Origin: Verrucomicrobiota bacterium
GTDB taxonomy: Bacteria; Verrucomicrobiota; Lentisphaeria; JABSQK01; JAJFLO01
Direction of reading: 5' to 3'
Length of the DNA: 64,000 bases
Assembly: GCA_021772615.1 (NCBI GenBank)
Contig: JAJFLQ010000085.1
Span: forward strand, 1 to 64,000
The first letter of the stretch is position 1. Each line of letters starts with the position of its first letter. The notes below the pieces were generated by a model. That model was not told the DNA's origin. It did not search any database and saw nothing but the letters and a program-made list of their open reading frames with translations. A program made the position numbers and the translations under genes. Below, in pieces: positions 1-8,927 of this stretch.

Positions 1-329
1 AGGGGTCTGCCGACATTCGGCAGTATCAGCAAAAAAATCGAAAAAATACTTAACCCAAACGGTTAACTTCACAAAAAATCGATAACGGGTGATCGACAAG
101 TCCAGCCGGGGCCGATTTTTCGCCCCTTTTCGAATAGGGTCCACCTTGGGCGGCGCAAGATGGGGCAGTAGATTCATGAAGCGACGCGCTTGCGATGCCG
201 GTCAGGGCTTGGTCGCGACTCATCACTGTATCCATCCAAAGAGACGTCGCGCGGAGCGCTGGATTGCAGGTCACATCGAACGATTCTGTATCTGAACCGA
301 CAACGAACAAGAACAAGTAAATCCCAACG
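1..329. other. Intergenic region, no gene recognised
   Basis: No convincing coding sequence is seen. A short inverted repeat CTGCCGA/TCGGCAG lies at about 7-23, with an A-rich stretch (aaaaaaatcgaaaaaa) roughly ten bases later. It could be the end of a terminator for a gene left of the window, but the run does not directly follow the stem. The remainder has no recognisable promoter or repeat. Confidence 0.3.
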
Positions 330-1103
330 ATGACAACGCTGGATACATTATGCCTGGATGTCTACAAAGTCACCTCGCAAACCAGTGACAACGATCGTCT
401 GAGTCTGCTGGTCTTACAGGCCTGTATACGAGAAAGCCTAGGCACCTATGCGTATCTTGAAATAGGCAGTTATCTCGGTGGAACACTTTTGCCTTTTGTT
501 CAGGATCAGCACTGTCAATGTATTTACAGCATTGACAAGCGAGGAATGTTACAACATGACGAACGGGGTGTTGTCTACAGCTATATCGCCAATAGCAGCC
601 GGAGGATGCTGGATGGACTCAGCCGTCATTGCTCTCGGGAGGATCTGGATAAAGTCCGTTGTATTGACGGTATCAGTCGTGAATTGGATACAGCCCAATT
701 TGAACCCATCGATTTTTGTTTGATCGACGGTGAACACACCGACCAGAGTGCGTGGGAAGACTTTCAACTCTGCCTGCACGTTTCCAGGCCGGACAGTGTG
801 ATTGTTTTTCACGATGCCGATATCGTGTACAAGGGTATCGGACGAGTCATTCAATATCTTGAAGACCAGACGTATTCGTTTAATGCCTATCACTTACCGG
901 ATGTGTTATTTGTGATTGAACTGGGTGAGTCGAATTATTTTCGACATGCATTGGTGCAGGAACACATCCTGAAAAATGGATTTCGGGGTTATCTATCGTC
1001 GCTCGAGCACACGGAACCTTTTCGACGCTTTTATAACACGTTGCCTTTTAAGATACTCAGAAATGTTTGGTACTTCCTTTGCAGGAAGAATGTCGTACCG
1101 TGA
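330..1103 (+). CDS. Class I SAM-dependent methyltransferase (Methyltransf_24-like)
   Basis: A 257-residue protein that starts near residue 40 with a glycine-rich SAM-binding motif (YLEIGSYLGGTLLPF). An acidic motif I-post follows (YSIDKR), and later the DFCLIDGEHT segment typical of Methyltransf_24/CmcI-type O-methyltransferases. It is cytoplasmic, with no signal peptide or membrane segment. It precedes glycosyltransferase genes, so its substrate is probably a sugar or glycan precursor; that is inference from context. The ATG at 330 is used because the SAM fold starts soon after it. No strong Shine-Dalgarno sequence is visible. A smaller methyltransferase with a related FIDGAH motif lies at 6981-7724. 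Confidence 0.75.
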   Translation: MTTLDTLCLDVYKVTSQTSDNDRLSLLVLQACIRESLGTYAYLEIGSYLGGTLLPFVQDQHCQCIYSIDKRGMLQHDERGVVYSYIANSSRRMLDGLSRHCSREDLDKVRCIDGISRELDTAQFEPIDFCLIDGEHTDQSAWEDFQLCLHVSRPDSVIVFHDADIVYKGIGRVIQYLEDQTYSFNAYHLPDVLFVIELGESNYFRHALVQEHILKNGFRGYLSSLEHTEPFRRFYNTLPFKILRNVWYFLCRKNVVP

Positions 1104-1289
1104 ATCGGTGTGTTTATCGAGACACGTCGCCGGCGGACCGCAGGTTTACGGGACGGTAGTCTCTGAACGTTAACTCATTGGGCAAGACGGTATCCGTACG
1201 CGAATTCCAGATGATTGCGATATTTATCCGCTAGCGGGTGCAGGAAAACGTTTTTGCAGTGCACCCCGGCAAACCGATCGGATAGGCCA

Positions 1290-2474
1290 ATGAAAAGAGT
1301 GCTTCTGGTTAGCTACTACTTTCCGCCAATGCTCGCTGTAGGCGGCTTGCGCGCACTGTATTTCGCGCGCTATCTGTCGGAATTCGGATATGCACCGATC
1401 ATTTTGACATCGGAAACCGAGGAAACGATTCAGGCCGAAGCGCTGCAGCAGCTTCCCGCATGCTGCGAGATTCGGCGTGTGGCCAACTGGTACCGCTGGC
1501 GTCAGGACGTTTCCATTGAGGCCGTCATGGTAGCCGCACAGCTTGCTCGCGACCCCGGATTCGACCTCGTCTTCGGCACCGCGCCGACCTGGAGCTCGAT
1601 AAAGACCGCCGCGATCATTGCCATGGTTTTCCGGCGTCCCCTGGTCGTTGATATCCGGGATCCATGGACCTGCGGGACTGCCTGGTTCCGGCGGAACATG
1701 TACTGGCAGGCGTCAAACCGGTTGTGGGAGCTTTATTCACTCCGGCGCGCCAAGCGTATCATTTACGTGGATCAACGGCAGACTGAGATGATGCAGCAGC
1801 GACTTTCCGCCGCAAGTGCCAAGAAGATGCTAACCATCACTCACGGTTACGATCCAGTGCCTGACGCGCCTGAACGGCACGGCCCGACGGACATGTTTCT
1901 ATTGCTGCATTCCGGAAATCTCTACGAAGAATGCCGCCCGCCGAAATTACTGTTCTCCGCTCTCGCCCTTGCTTGTCGCAATCCCGAATTCGCGGCCCAG
2001 TCCCGTTTGCTGCTCTTCGGAAATGTATGTCAATACAAAGATCTCGTACGTCAGTGCGGCGTAGAAAAACAGGTACTCTTCTCTGGTTGTTTATCGTTTC
2101 AAGACAGTATACACGCCATGCAGGGCGCGGATATGCTCGTGCTGTATCAGGTCCACCGCGAGGCAGCACTGCAACCGACCTCCAAGATTTACGAGTACCT
2201 GTCGACACGGCGCCCGATTCTCGGGATTATTGCCTCCGACGGCGCCGCAGCCGATCTGCTTCGTGCCACGGGTACATGCCGTGTAGCAGGAAACTCTGAT
2301 CTTCAGACCATTGCCGAAGGATTTCTGGCGGCCTGGCGAGATTGGCGTGCCGGCTCGCTAGAAACTCATACGCTCGATCTGACGCGTTACAACCGGCGAA
2401 ACCTGACCGCCGCGCTGGCCCGTCAATTCGATGAAATCTTGTCGGACACGACATCAGCAAGGCATGGTGGCTGA
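1290..2474 (+). CDS. Glycosyltransferase family 4 (GT-B fold)
   Basis: A protein of about 394 residues beginning MKRVLLVSYYFPPMLAVGG, the standard first strand and loop of GT4 enzymes. The reading frame extends 25 codons further upstream, but those residues are not GT-like, so the internal ATG at 1290 is preferred. The C-terminal half has the second Rossmann domain with the donor-sugar region (KIYEYLSTRRPILGI), where the conserved Glu of the EX7E motif is expected. It would transfer a nucleotide-activated sugar to a lipid-linked or nascent glycan at the cytoplasmic membrane face. It is the only GT of this cluster on the plus strand. A truncated reading frame overlaps its stop codon. Confidence 0.8.
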   Translation: MKRVLLVSYYFPPMLAVGGLRALYFARYLSEFGYAPIILTSETEETIQAEALQQLPACCEIRRVANWYRWRQDVSIEAVMVAAQLARDPGFDLVFGTAPTWSSIKTAAIIAMVFRRPLVVDIRDPWTCGTAWFRRNMYWQASNRLWELYSLRRAKRIIYVDQRQTEMMQQRLSAASAKKMLTITHGYDPVPDAPERHGPTDMFLLLHSGNLYEECRPPKLLFSALALACRNPEFAAQSRLLLFGNVCQYKDLVRQCGVEKQVLFSGCLSFQDSIHAMQGADMLVLYQVHREAALQPTSKIYEYLSTRRPILGIIASDGAAADLLRATGTCRVAGNSDLQTIAEGFLAAWRDWRAGSLETHTLDLTRYNRRNLTAALARQFDEILSDTTSARHGG

Positions 2475-2595
2475 AATGGTAAAGAATCCGGGCCTTAAGG
2501 CCCCGGCGTTGGATTACCCAGAGTACGACAGAGCTGTCAAGCGTCTGTACGCCAAATATTGGTGGAAGCGGCAGCGTGTAGCCACGTCTCTGTGA
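2464..2595 (+). pseudogene. Truncated 5' end of a lost gene, ended by a palindromic repeat
   Basis: An ATG 11 nt before the end of the preceding glycosyltransferase opens a 43-codon frame (MVAEMVKNPGLKAPALDYPE and onward to YAKYWWKR). The overlap looks like translational coupling, and the composition is natural protein rather than antisense noise. The last residues are encoded by the palindromic repeat at 2572 onward, and the frame stops there. I infer that a larger gene, perhaps another methyltransferase, was lost when the repeat or a deletion entered. The original function cannot be named. Confidence 0.4.
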
Positions 2596-2694
2596 GACGT
2601 GCCGTTTTTACAGCGTGTAGCCACGTCTCTGTGAGACGTGCCGTTTTTACATTTCATTGCATTGCGGGCACGGCTCACAGAGCCGTGGCTACAT
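2572..2694. repeat. REP-like palindromic repeats (two tandem units plus an inverted relative)
   Basis: Two identical head-to-tail 39-bp units at 2572-2610 and 2611-2649 each hold the hairpin CCACGTCTC/GAGACGTG followed by a T-run. A third related palindrome (ACGGCTC/GAGCCGT) lies at about 2670-2694 in the other orientation. This is a REP/BIME-like arrangement. The hairpin-plus-T layout may also end transcription of the upstream glycosyltransferase. The rest of the gap up to 2893 holds nothing I recognise. Confidence 0.7.
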
Positions 2695-2893
2695 CCCTAA
2701 CGAAATGGATTCCGCGCACCAAAGCCGTAAAGAAAAGAAAAAGGCATTGCCGGTTCGCCACATACGCCGTCCTACGGGACTACGGCAAAGCCAGAGGTCG
2801 GTGAGCAGAGTCAGAGACTCTGGATTTCCACCCTTCATGAAACCCCGATACCGTCAATCCTGCGTGAATGCGACAACCCTTATGTTCCGTACC

Positions 2894-3775
2894 TCACGTT
2901 TTTCGAAGTATCAAAACGTCCTGAAACAGAACTCCGGGCGCCTCCTTCCAGTTACCCAGGTAATGCTGAACCAGCTCCAGTCCTGAACCGGAAATAAGGA
3001 GATCGAGACCAGCCGGGGAAAAACCAATCGCGCGCTCCGGAGGATCGGCCCATTGTGGGTGAAACCACATTGTCGAATGATACGATGGCTGGTCGAAAAT
3101 CCATTTGTCCTGCAAGGTCGAATGAAATCTTCCCGGCGCATGCGTTCTCTGCTCACATCCGTTCCGGTAGGCGGCATCCAGCAGAAAGCAGGTGATGACA
3201 GCTTTTCCCCCAGACTTAAGAACGCGGCTTACTTCCTGAAGATAATGCACGGCGTCTTCCTCATTGAGATGTGTCCATACCGATAGTGCTGTAGCGAAAT
3301 CGAAGGTGTCGTTTTCGAACGGCCATGTGATTTGATTCCGCTGTTGTTGTGGGGCGTATTCAGCATTGGCGGCGTCGACATGGACGAAGTCGAAGTGCGA
3401 GCGAGGGAATTGGCGGCGACAAAATGCTATGTTTTTCTCGATAAGGTCAATACCGGTGTAACGTCCGCAGCGGCCTAAAAACGGCTCACTGGCTATGGCC
3501 AACAAGCCTGTACCGCAGCCTACATCGAGGATTTTGTTATCCTCTTTTTCCTCGAGATGCAGAAACATCAAGGTCTGAACGATACCGGTGACGTAGGCCC
3601 ATTCGGCATATGCAGAATTGCCGCTTTGCCGGAATTTCTCTCCGGGAATGAGACGAATGTTCCTGGTCGCATACAAGTGCTTTCGGTCGTAGATACGAAA
3701 TGCCGCGTCCAGCCACCGATGGGGATGCAACCCGATTTTTCGGAGCACTCTACCTATTCGATCGAGAATATTCAT
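2894..3775 (-). CDS. Class I SAM-dependent methyltransferase (Methyltransf_11/25-like)
   Basis: A 293-residue protein. Motif I is ILDVGCGTGLLAIA near residue 82, followed by an acidic motif II (GIDLIEKNI), a motif near DFVHVDAANAEY and a motif III-like LKSGGKAVITCFLL. These show an intact Rossmann SAM site. The protein is cytoplasmic. It is convergent with the upstream plus-strand GT and divergently separated from the minus-strand glycan operon by about 70 bp, so it probably has its own promoter or belongs to that transcript. The substrate is unknown; a glycan or lipid-linked sugar is a reasonable guess. Confidence 0.8.
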   Translation of the reverse strand: MNILDRIGRVLRKIGLHPHRWLDAAFRIYDRKHLYATRNIRLIPGEKFRQSGNSAYAEWAYVTGIVQTLMFLHLEEKEDNKILDVGCGTGLLAIASEPFLGRCGRYTGIDLIEKNIAFCRRQFPRSHFDFVHVDAANAEYAPQQQRNQITWPFENDTFDFATALSVWTHLNEEDAVHYLQEVSRVLKSGGKAVITCFLLDAAYRNGCEQRTHAPGRFHSTLQDKWIFDQPSYHSTMWFHPQWADPPERAIGFSPAGLDLLISGSGLELVQHYLGNWKEAPGVLFQDVLILRKT

Positions 3776-3842
3776 GCTGGTTTCAACCGTGGCTCTAACC
3801 TGAATTAACCAGGGGTAACGAGATCGTGTGAATGTTGTGGCG

Positions 3843-4730
3843 TCACGGCAACTTGCTTCGGCGCAACGCAGCCGCTTTTAGCCGGGCTGAGACGTCGTCG
3901 CCATCTGCCGTCGCCCCGCTTGATGTCGATTGCCTGGATTCCAGCGGATGTGCCCGATGTGAATGACTGGAGATGTCGAAGGCCCGATAATATCCGCGAG
4001 AAAACCAGTCGATTATTTTGGCTCGCAGCCGACCATTGGGGTACGGACGGTTGTCATTCCCGCAGATGCCGTCATACAACGGTTCGCAAGCAAAGGGATA
4101 CCATCGACGGTCGTCAGAGATGCAACGCAGTGTTGCTTTCGCATAGACCCGCTCAATATAGTTGCCCGCAGCTTCGTCGACGTGTTGAAGCGCGTAGGGG
4201 AGGATACGCCCTTTGAATATGTCCTTTCGAAAAACGGCAAACTTCGAATCGAACCACGTCAAATTGTGCGACAGCCGGCCCACGATGTCGAAATCAGCCG
4301 GCATACGCGACATGATGTCGTCAACATTCGAGATAAAAATTCGTGCGATCGATATGGCAACGTGACCGGCATCGCGCAAGAGAGCACTTTGGTCCAGAGC
4401 TTTTTCGAAAATATCCAGCTCCCCTATGGAACGCCCGTTGTTCTCGTTGTAACGGTCTGTCCGGAACGATATGAACTCAACACGTTTGTTTCCCGTATTG
4501 TGTCGATCGACGAGAGCTTCCAACCCGTCCAGCGGATATCCGGAATTGTCAACCACGACGATGTCCCGGATCGCCTGCTGCCGGGTTACCCATCGGACCA
4601 GAGCTTTTTCCGTGTCGCCCCGTCGCAATTCCAATTGATGCCGACCAGTCGGCTTCAGGAATTCTGGGTAATCAACCTTGATCGTCGACGTCAATACCAG
4701 GCATGGTTTCACAGTCATTTTTTCTGCCAT
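3843..4730 (-). CDS. Hypothetical protein, possibly glycosyltransferase-like
   Basis: About 295 residues from the ATG at 4730; an ATG at 4718 is equally possible, and both lie just after the stop of the upstream GT (4736). The N-terminal strand KPCLVLTSTIKVDY, then a DIVVVDNSGYPLDGLEAL segment and an ENNGRSIGELDIFEKAL segment, resemble the layout of small GT-A-like enzymes in LPS and capsule clusters. I do not recognise a catalytic DXD motif with certainty. The C-terminus is basic and low complexity. It is the last gene of the 9900-to-3843 minus-strand operon, so a role in glycan assembly is inferred from neighbours only. Confidence 0.45.
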   Translation of the reverse strand: MAEKMTVKPCLVLTSTIKVDYPEFLKPTGRHQLELRRGDTEKALVRWVTRQQAIRDIVVVDNSGYPLDGLEALVDRHNTGNKRVEFISFRTDRYNENNGRSIGELDIFEKALDQSALLRDAGHVAISIARIFISNVDDIMSRMPADFDIVGRLSHNLTWFDSKFAVFRKDIFKGRILPYALQHVDEAAGNYIERVYAKATLRCISDDRRWYPFACEPLYDGICGNDNRPYPNGRLRAKIIDWFSRGYYRAFDISSHSHRAHPLESRQSTSSGATADGDDVSARLKAAALRRSKLP

Positions 4731-4735
4731 CGCGG

Positions 4736-5803
4736 TTATGTATTGCGATATATTTCCAGATACGTATCGGCCGCTCGAGGCCAACTGTATTCGGCGGCGC
4801 GCCGCCGATTATACTGCCCCATGCCCGACAATTCTGCCCGGGCCTCAGCGGCATTCGACAAAGCGTTTCGAAGACCGGCAGGATCGGCTGGGTCATAGAG
4901 AAACGCGCCGTGTTGATCCAGTAATTCCGTCAAGCAACCGAGTCGCGGAGCGACGCAAACCCGTCCGAACGACATGGCCAACAACGCCGCACCGGACGTC
5001 AATATGCGGCGATACGGCAACACGACAACGTCGCAGGCGTTCATATATATCTGGACATCCAGATCGGGAATTCGCTTAAGCGTGCAGTGCAGGCTATGGA
5101 TGTTCGCGTCGGCCCGCGTGAGTTCGTCTGCCAGACCTTGTTCCGTCGCTTCGCCGGCGACCCATAAGTCCGCATCGATGGGTTGCAAGTCCCGAAATGC
5201 ATCAATAAGCTCCATGAGTCCCTTGTACGGTCGAATCTGTCCAAAAAAGAGAAATAACAGGCGGGAAGGCTCGATACCCAGCCGAGTTCGCGCCTCTTTC
5301 TGGCTGATCGTATTCGGATAGGCGTCAATATAGTTGGGATGATGAACGACATGCAAACGGTGCGATTGTCGCGTTAACCGATACCGGCGGACGACCGCTT
5401 CCTGAGCGGACTTTCCATGCGTAATCAACGCGTGAGCCAAGCGGCAAAACAACAGGCTGTAGAACCACTCGACGTTCGGCCGGCGTTTGTCGTGATTGCC
5501 CAGATTGTGGATTGTCCAGACAATGCGGCATCCGCACAGCCGTAAGATCAAGACCTGTACGAGAAACAAGGGCCCTTTGAACAGCGCACGACATGTTTCC
5601 CGAGAGCGATACGCCGGCAGAATGTAGGGGTCGATGAACTGGAAGTGTATGACATCCGGTTTTTCTTTGAGCGCATCAAGACAGAGGAGATGACGATACG
5701 GGATTCGCCGTACATCGACACCGAGGCGCTCCAGACTTGTGATCATCATTCGGCCGTAGGGATTCTTGTCGTCCCCGTTGTCAGGAAGATGCCAATGCGT
5801 CAT
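4736..5803 (-). CDS. Glycosyltransferase family 4
   Basis: 355 residues. The N-terminal half has PDVIHFQFIDPYILPAYRSR and the strand/loop RIVWTIHNLGNHDK. The linker LLFLFFGQIRPYKGLMELIDAF is the hallmark GT4 donor-domain start (G-x-I-R-P-Y-K-G). The segment VVVLPYRRILTSGAALLAMSFG carries the donor-binding loop. It is expected to act on the cytoplasmic side of the inner membrane. Its ATG overlaps the stop of the upstream GT by 4 nt (ATGA), which is strong evidence for one transcript and coupled translation. Confidence 0.8.
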   Translation of the reverse strand: MTHWHLPDNGDDKNPYGRMMITSLERLGVDVRRIPYRHLLCLDALKEKPDVIHFQFIDPYILPAYRSRETCRALFKGPLFLVQVLILRLCGCRIVWTIHNLGNHDKRRPNVEWFYSLLFCRLAHALITHGKSAQEAVVRRYRLTRQSHRLHVVHHPNYIDAYPNTISQKEARTRLGIEPSRLLFLFFGQIRPYKGLMELIDAFRDLQPIDADLWVAGEATEQGLADELTRADANIHSLHCTLKRIPDLDVQIYMNACDVVVLPYRRILTSGAALLAMSFGRVCVAPRLGCLTELLDQHGAFLYDPADPAGLRNALSNAAEARAELSGMGQYNRRRAAEYSWPRAADTYLEIYRNT

Positions 5804-6969
5804 TGGCGGAGATTCTCCGCGTTCGCCTCACTGCCCGACGTCAGGTGTATCGAAAGTTTATTCGCAACCAGAGCGGAAAATCGGCCAAACACGACCTCAA
5901 ACGCAAAGCGCTTGGCGTGTTCTCTCGCCTTCATTGAAAGCAAGTCATACTGGTTTCGGTCGTCGAGACCTTCAATCGCTTGAATCCAGCAAGACAGGTT
6001 GCGGAAGTCTTCGATCAGAATACCCCCGTCGCCAACCGATTCAACGAGGCCGCCGTTGGTGCCGGCTATTGTCGGAATACCGCGTGCGCCTGCCTCGACG
6101 GGTACGCGCCCGAAGGGTTCTTCCCACATGCTCGGCATCAGGACGATCCCGGCCTGATCAAAGACGCTCCCCATATCGTCCGTCCACGGGTTACAGGTGA
6201 CATTGGGACAATTCGCGGCCTTTTGTCGCAATGCGGTCGATACGCGAGCCCCTTCGAGTATCAGAAAGTCACGATCAGGCAACGCTTCGGCCAATTGTAA
6301 CACGAGTTCCGCTCCTTTCCATCGATCCAGCCCCACAAACAGCAGGCGACGATTGCCGGAACCGGATCGGTCGTGTTCCGAGAATCGACACGTGATGAAA
6401 GGCGCGACCGCATGACTTTCAAGGCACGTGTGTTCCAGAACCAGCGACTGCATGAATTTCGAGTTGGTTATGATCAGGTCGGCACGATCCAACAATCGCC
6501 TATTCTTACGGTAGCGAGCGACGCGCAACGGCGTGCCGAGACGTCGTCGCCAACGCTCCGGCGCCGGATCCCATACGCCATAACAGATCTGACTTCGGAT
6601 GAAAACAATCACCGGCAAGTCGTACGGTAGTTCCTTGATCGGTACATACCCCGGTTGTTGAAGGATGAGCAGGTCAGGCTTGCTTGAGCGTAGTTGTCGA
6701 CCGATAGCCTGCCCCATTTTCCGCTCCGCATTGATCGCTCGTAACTGATACGGCAACGCCTGAGTCCAGCTGGCGGCTTCCACATCTCGACAATGCAAGC
6801 GTTTGTCAAGATGGTATGCGCAAGTTTGTCGGCCGATGCCGATCACATCGACGCGGCTGAACTCGGCCAGGCTGTTCAGCAACGTACGCGCCGACAACTC
6901 GCCTCCGCCGAGCGGTTCGGCCAGACTGTGTCCGGCATACAGAATTCGCATGGGCTTGTGTTTCTCCAT
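5800..6969 (-). CDS. Glycosyltransferase family 4
   Basis: About 389 residues from the ATG at 6969; an ATG at 6951 is possible. The GT-B N-terminus MRILYAGHSLAEPLGGGE contains the GGGE acceptor loop. The donor domain begins RLLFVGLDRWKGAELVLQLAE and later has MPSMWEEPFGRVPVEAGARGIPTI, a clear E-X7-E GT4 signature. Its start lies 11 nt after the stop of the damaged methyltransferase upstream, and its stop overlaps the next GT start by 4 nt. It is a member of the glycan operon; donor and linkage cannot be predicted. Confidence 0.85.
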   Translation of the reverse strand: MEKHKPMRILYAGHSLAEPLGGGELSARTLLNSLAEFSRVDVIGIGRQTCAYHLDKRLHCRDVEAASWTQALPYQLRAINAERKMGQAIGRQLRSSKPDLLILQQPGYVPIKELPYDLPVIVFIRSQICYGVWDPAPERWRRRLGTPLRVARYRKNRRLLDRADLIITNSKFMQSLVLEHTCLESHAVAPFITCRFSEHDRSGSGNRRLLFVGLDRWKGAELVLQLAEALPDRDFLILEGARVSTALRQKAANCPNVTCNPWTDDMGSVFDQAGIVLMPSMWEEPFGRVPVEAGARGIPTIAGTNGGLVESVGDGGILIEDFRNLSCWIQAIEGLDDRNQYDLLSMKAREHAKRFAFEVVFGRFSALVANKLSIHLTSGSEANAENLRQ

Positions 6970-6980
6970 TCGAGAATTCG

Positions 6981-7724
6981 TTAACAACCGCGACGTTGCG
7001 AACTGATATTTCCGATCACGCTTTTCGCTTTGGAGAAAAATCGATCGGCGACCGATTGAACGTAGACGATCTCGGTTGTGATTCCAGGCGTTGGTATTAC
7101 CTCACGCTTGCGGGCATAGGCCCAGTTGTCCTTGACCGCGAACTCGCCGTAGTTCGGATGGGTTTTAACGAGCAACTCGTATACTTGCTTGACCTGGGCG
7201 ATCGTCCGCTCATCTTTTGGCATATTTTTTACCCGTTTCGTATTCTGAAGGGATGGGCTGGTGGAATATGTCCAATTCAGGTCATCGAAAACGATCCAGC
7301 CTCCTTTGACCAAAAGGCGATCAACGAGAAAAAAAGCGAAACCGTCAACAAACCAGCTGTGAGCCCCATCTATGAAGCAAAGGTCAAATCGAGGTGTTAC
7401 ATCGTTCTCCAGCAGTTTCATTATTCGCCACGTATAACACGTCGGTTCGTAGTGTAAGGTCACAGCGTGCCTGCATCCGCAGCGTTCCAGCAATTCTCCG
7501 GCTGTCGGCCTTTTCCGCGTGCGGATTCTAGATCGATAGAGGTAACCGTACCATCCCTTTCTGCGACCGCGGATGCGATGTAGCACGTCGACACGCCATG
7601 GGCAAAGCCAAGCTCCAGAACCGTTGTAATATTGTGGGCGTCAAAATTCAGTGATCGAGTTGCCGCGCTCCGGTGTCATATAGCCGGTGTCGCCGACCAG
7701 CGCTGCGACCTGGAATGGCGTCAT
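6981..7724 (-). pseudogene. SAM-dependent O-methyltransferase (TylF/CmcI-like) with two compensating 1-nt frameshifts
   Basis: Reading starts at an ATG at 7724 behind a good AGGTG ribosome site and gives a family-like start including YMTPERG. The frame then stops at TGA. Dropping one T from the TTTT run at 7643-7646 (plus-strand AAAA) restores TVLELGFAHGVSTCYIASAV, the SAM motif I. Adding one A to the AAAA run at 7511-7514 (plus-strand TTTT) joins this to RPTAGELLERCG, and the frame continues to CFIDGAHSWFVDGFAFFL and the stop at 6981. The whole is about 247 residues. It is either a recently inactivated gene or one with two homopolymer sequencing errors. It sits between two operon GTs. Confidence 0.7.
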
Positions 7725-7760
7725 AATTCACCTACTTTTCCATTATCTGCTGCTGGTCAT

Positions 7761-8927
7761 TCAGCGCTCCGCAGCACGCAGAAGTATTTGCATCATTTGT
7801 TGCGCGCCGCGCTGCCATGAATACGTTTTGGCTCGCTCAATACCTGACGCCGACAGGCGTTTCCGCAGTGATACATCCCCAAGCAACCGGCTTACCGCTG
7901 CGGCCATCGCCCCGTGATCAAGGGGATCGACGAGTAAACCGGCATCGCCAATGACTTCCGGCAGTGAACCCCGATTGCTTGCCACTACCGGCAGGCCGCA
8001 TGCCATGGCTTCGACAGCGGGCAGCCCAAAGCCCTCGTCAAACGAGGGCAATACGAGTAGCGCGGCGACGTTATAAAATGCGCAAAGTTCGTCGTCTGAT
8101 ATATAACCGGTGAATGTTACCCGATCATGCAACGCGAGCGTGCCGATTGTTTCGCGAAGCTCCTGGTGGCAGTCGATATAACCGTCATTGCTCTCGTCGC
8201 CGACGATCACACAGTGCCACTTACCCGGGACCTGCGCCAGAGCATGCATCAGACCAGCCAGATTCTTGTGCGGACTAATGCCTCCGACATATAATACAAT
8301 GGGATGGTTGGGCGGGAGCGAAAATCGCTGCAGAATGCGTTGTTTCGATGCTTGACATGGCGCCGGGAAAAATTGCGCTGCGGGGCCCTCGTCGATACGT
8401 TGGATACTCTCGTGCGGCAGTTTCCAGACAGCGGCTATCTGTTGCCTTGCAGCATCCGACGGGGCCACCAATATGGCCGCCTGCCTGATTGACAGCCAAA
8501 TCTTTAGCGTCCATAACGTCCTTGATTGTATCGATTTAAAATGAAAGTCCGGACGAATTTCAGTCATCGCGTCGTGTAGGCAGACGACAATCGGTACGCG
8601 TGAAAATACCGGGTAATAGGTGGACGCTGTTGGAAAAAGGAATACATCTGTTCGCAACGCCGCTACACACCGTCCCATCGTAACCATATCCCAAGGTCGA
8701 CGATAGGCCGCTGCCGATTCAGGACGCATCCGGCTCATCGTTGACGGAGCCGTAATCGTGACAACGCCGGGCGGCAGTTGCGAACACGCGATGGTCCCGG
8801 GGTCACCGACAAGATAGAAGTCGTGCTCGGCCCCATATTGACTGATGATCGCCGCCGTCAGCTCTCGAGTGAAACGCCCGAAACCGCGCCGATTGCGCCA
8901 ACAACATATGTCAATTCCAATACGCAT
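7761..8927 (-). CDS. Glycosyltransferase family 4 (mannosyltransferase-like)
   Basis: About 388 residues from the ATG at 8927 (MRIGIDICCWRNRRGFGRFT). The longer frame upstream adds 15 basic residues unlike the family. The donor domain shows IVLYVGGISPHKNLAGLMHAL and then LLVLPSFDEGFGLPAVEAMACGLPVVASNRGSLPEV, the textbook GT4 motif block. It closely resembles bacterial mannosyl/glucosyl GT4 enzymes that extend cell-surface polysaccharides. The start overlaps the end of the GT2 gene by 17 nt, so the two are probably co-transcribed and coupled. Confidence 0.88.
   Translation of the reverse strand: MRIGIDICCWRNRRGFGRFTRELTAAIISQYGAEHDFYLVGDPGTIACSQLPPGVVTITAPSTMSRMRPESAAAYRRPWDMVTMGRCVAALRTDVFLFPTASTYYPVFSRVPIVVCLHDAMTEIRPDFHFKSIQSRTLWTLKIWLSIRQAAILVAPSDAARQQIAAVWKLPHESIQRIDEGPAAQFFPAPCQASKQRILQRFSLPPNHPIVLYVGGISPHKNLAGLMHALAQVPGKWHCVIVGDESNDGYIDCHQELRETIGTLALHDRVTFTGYISDDELCAFYNVAALLVLPSFDEGFGLPAVEAMACGLPVVASNRGSLPEVIGDAGLLVDPLDHGAMAAAVSRLLGDVSLRKRLSASGIERAKTYSWQRGAQQMMQILLRAAER

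Noticed and set aside
3963..4898. Plus-strand open frame of about 311 codons
   Set aside because: Antisense to two glycan-operon genes; the minus-strand frames have plausible starts, tight spacing and GT features.
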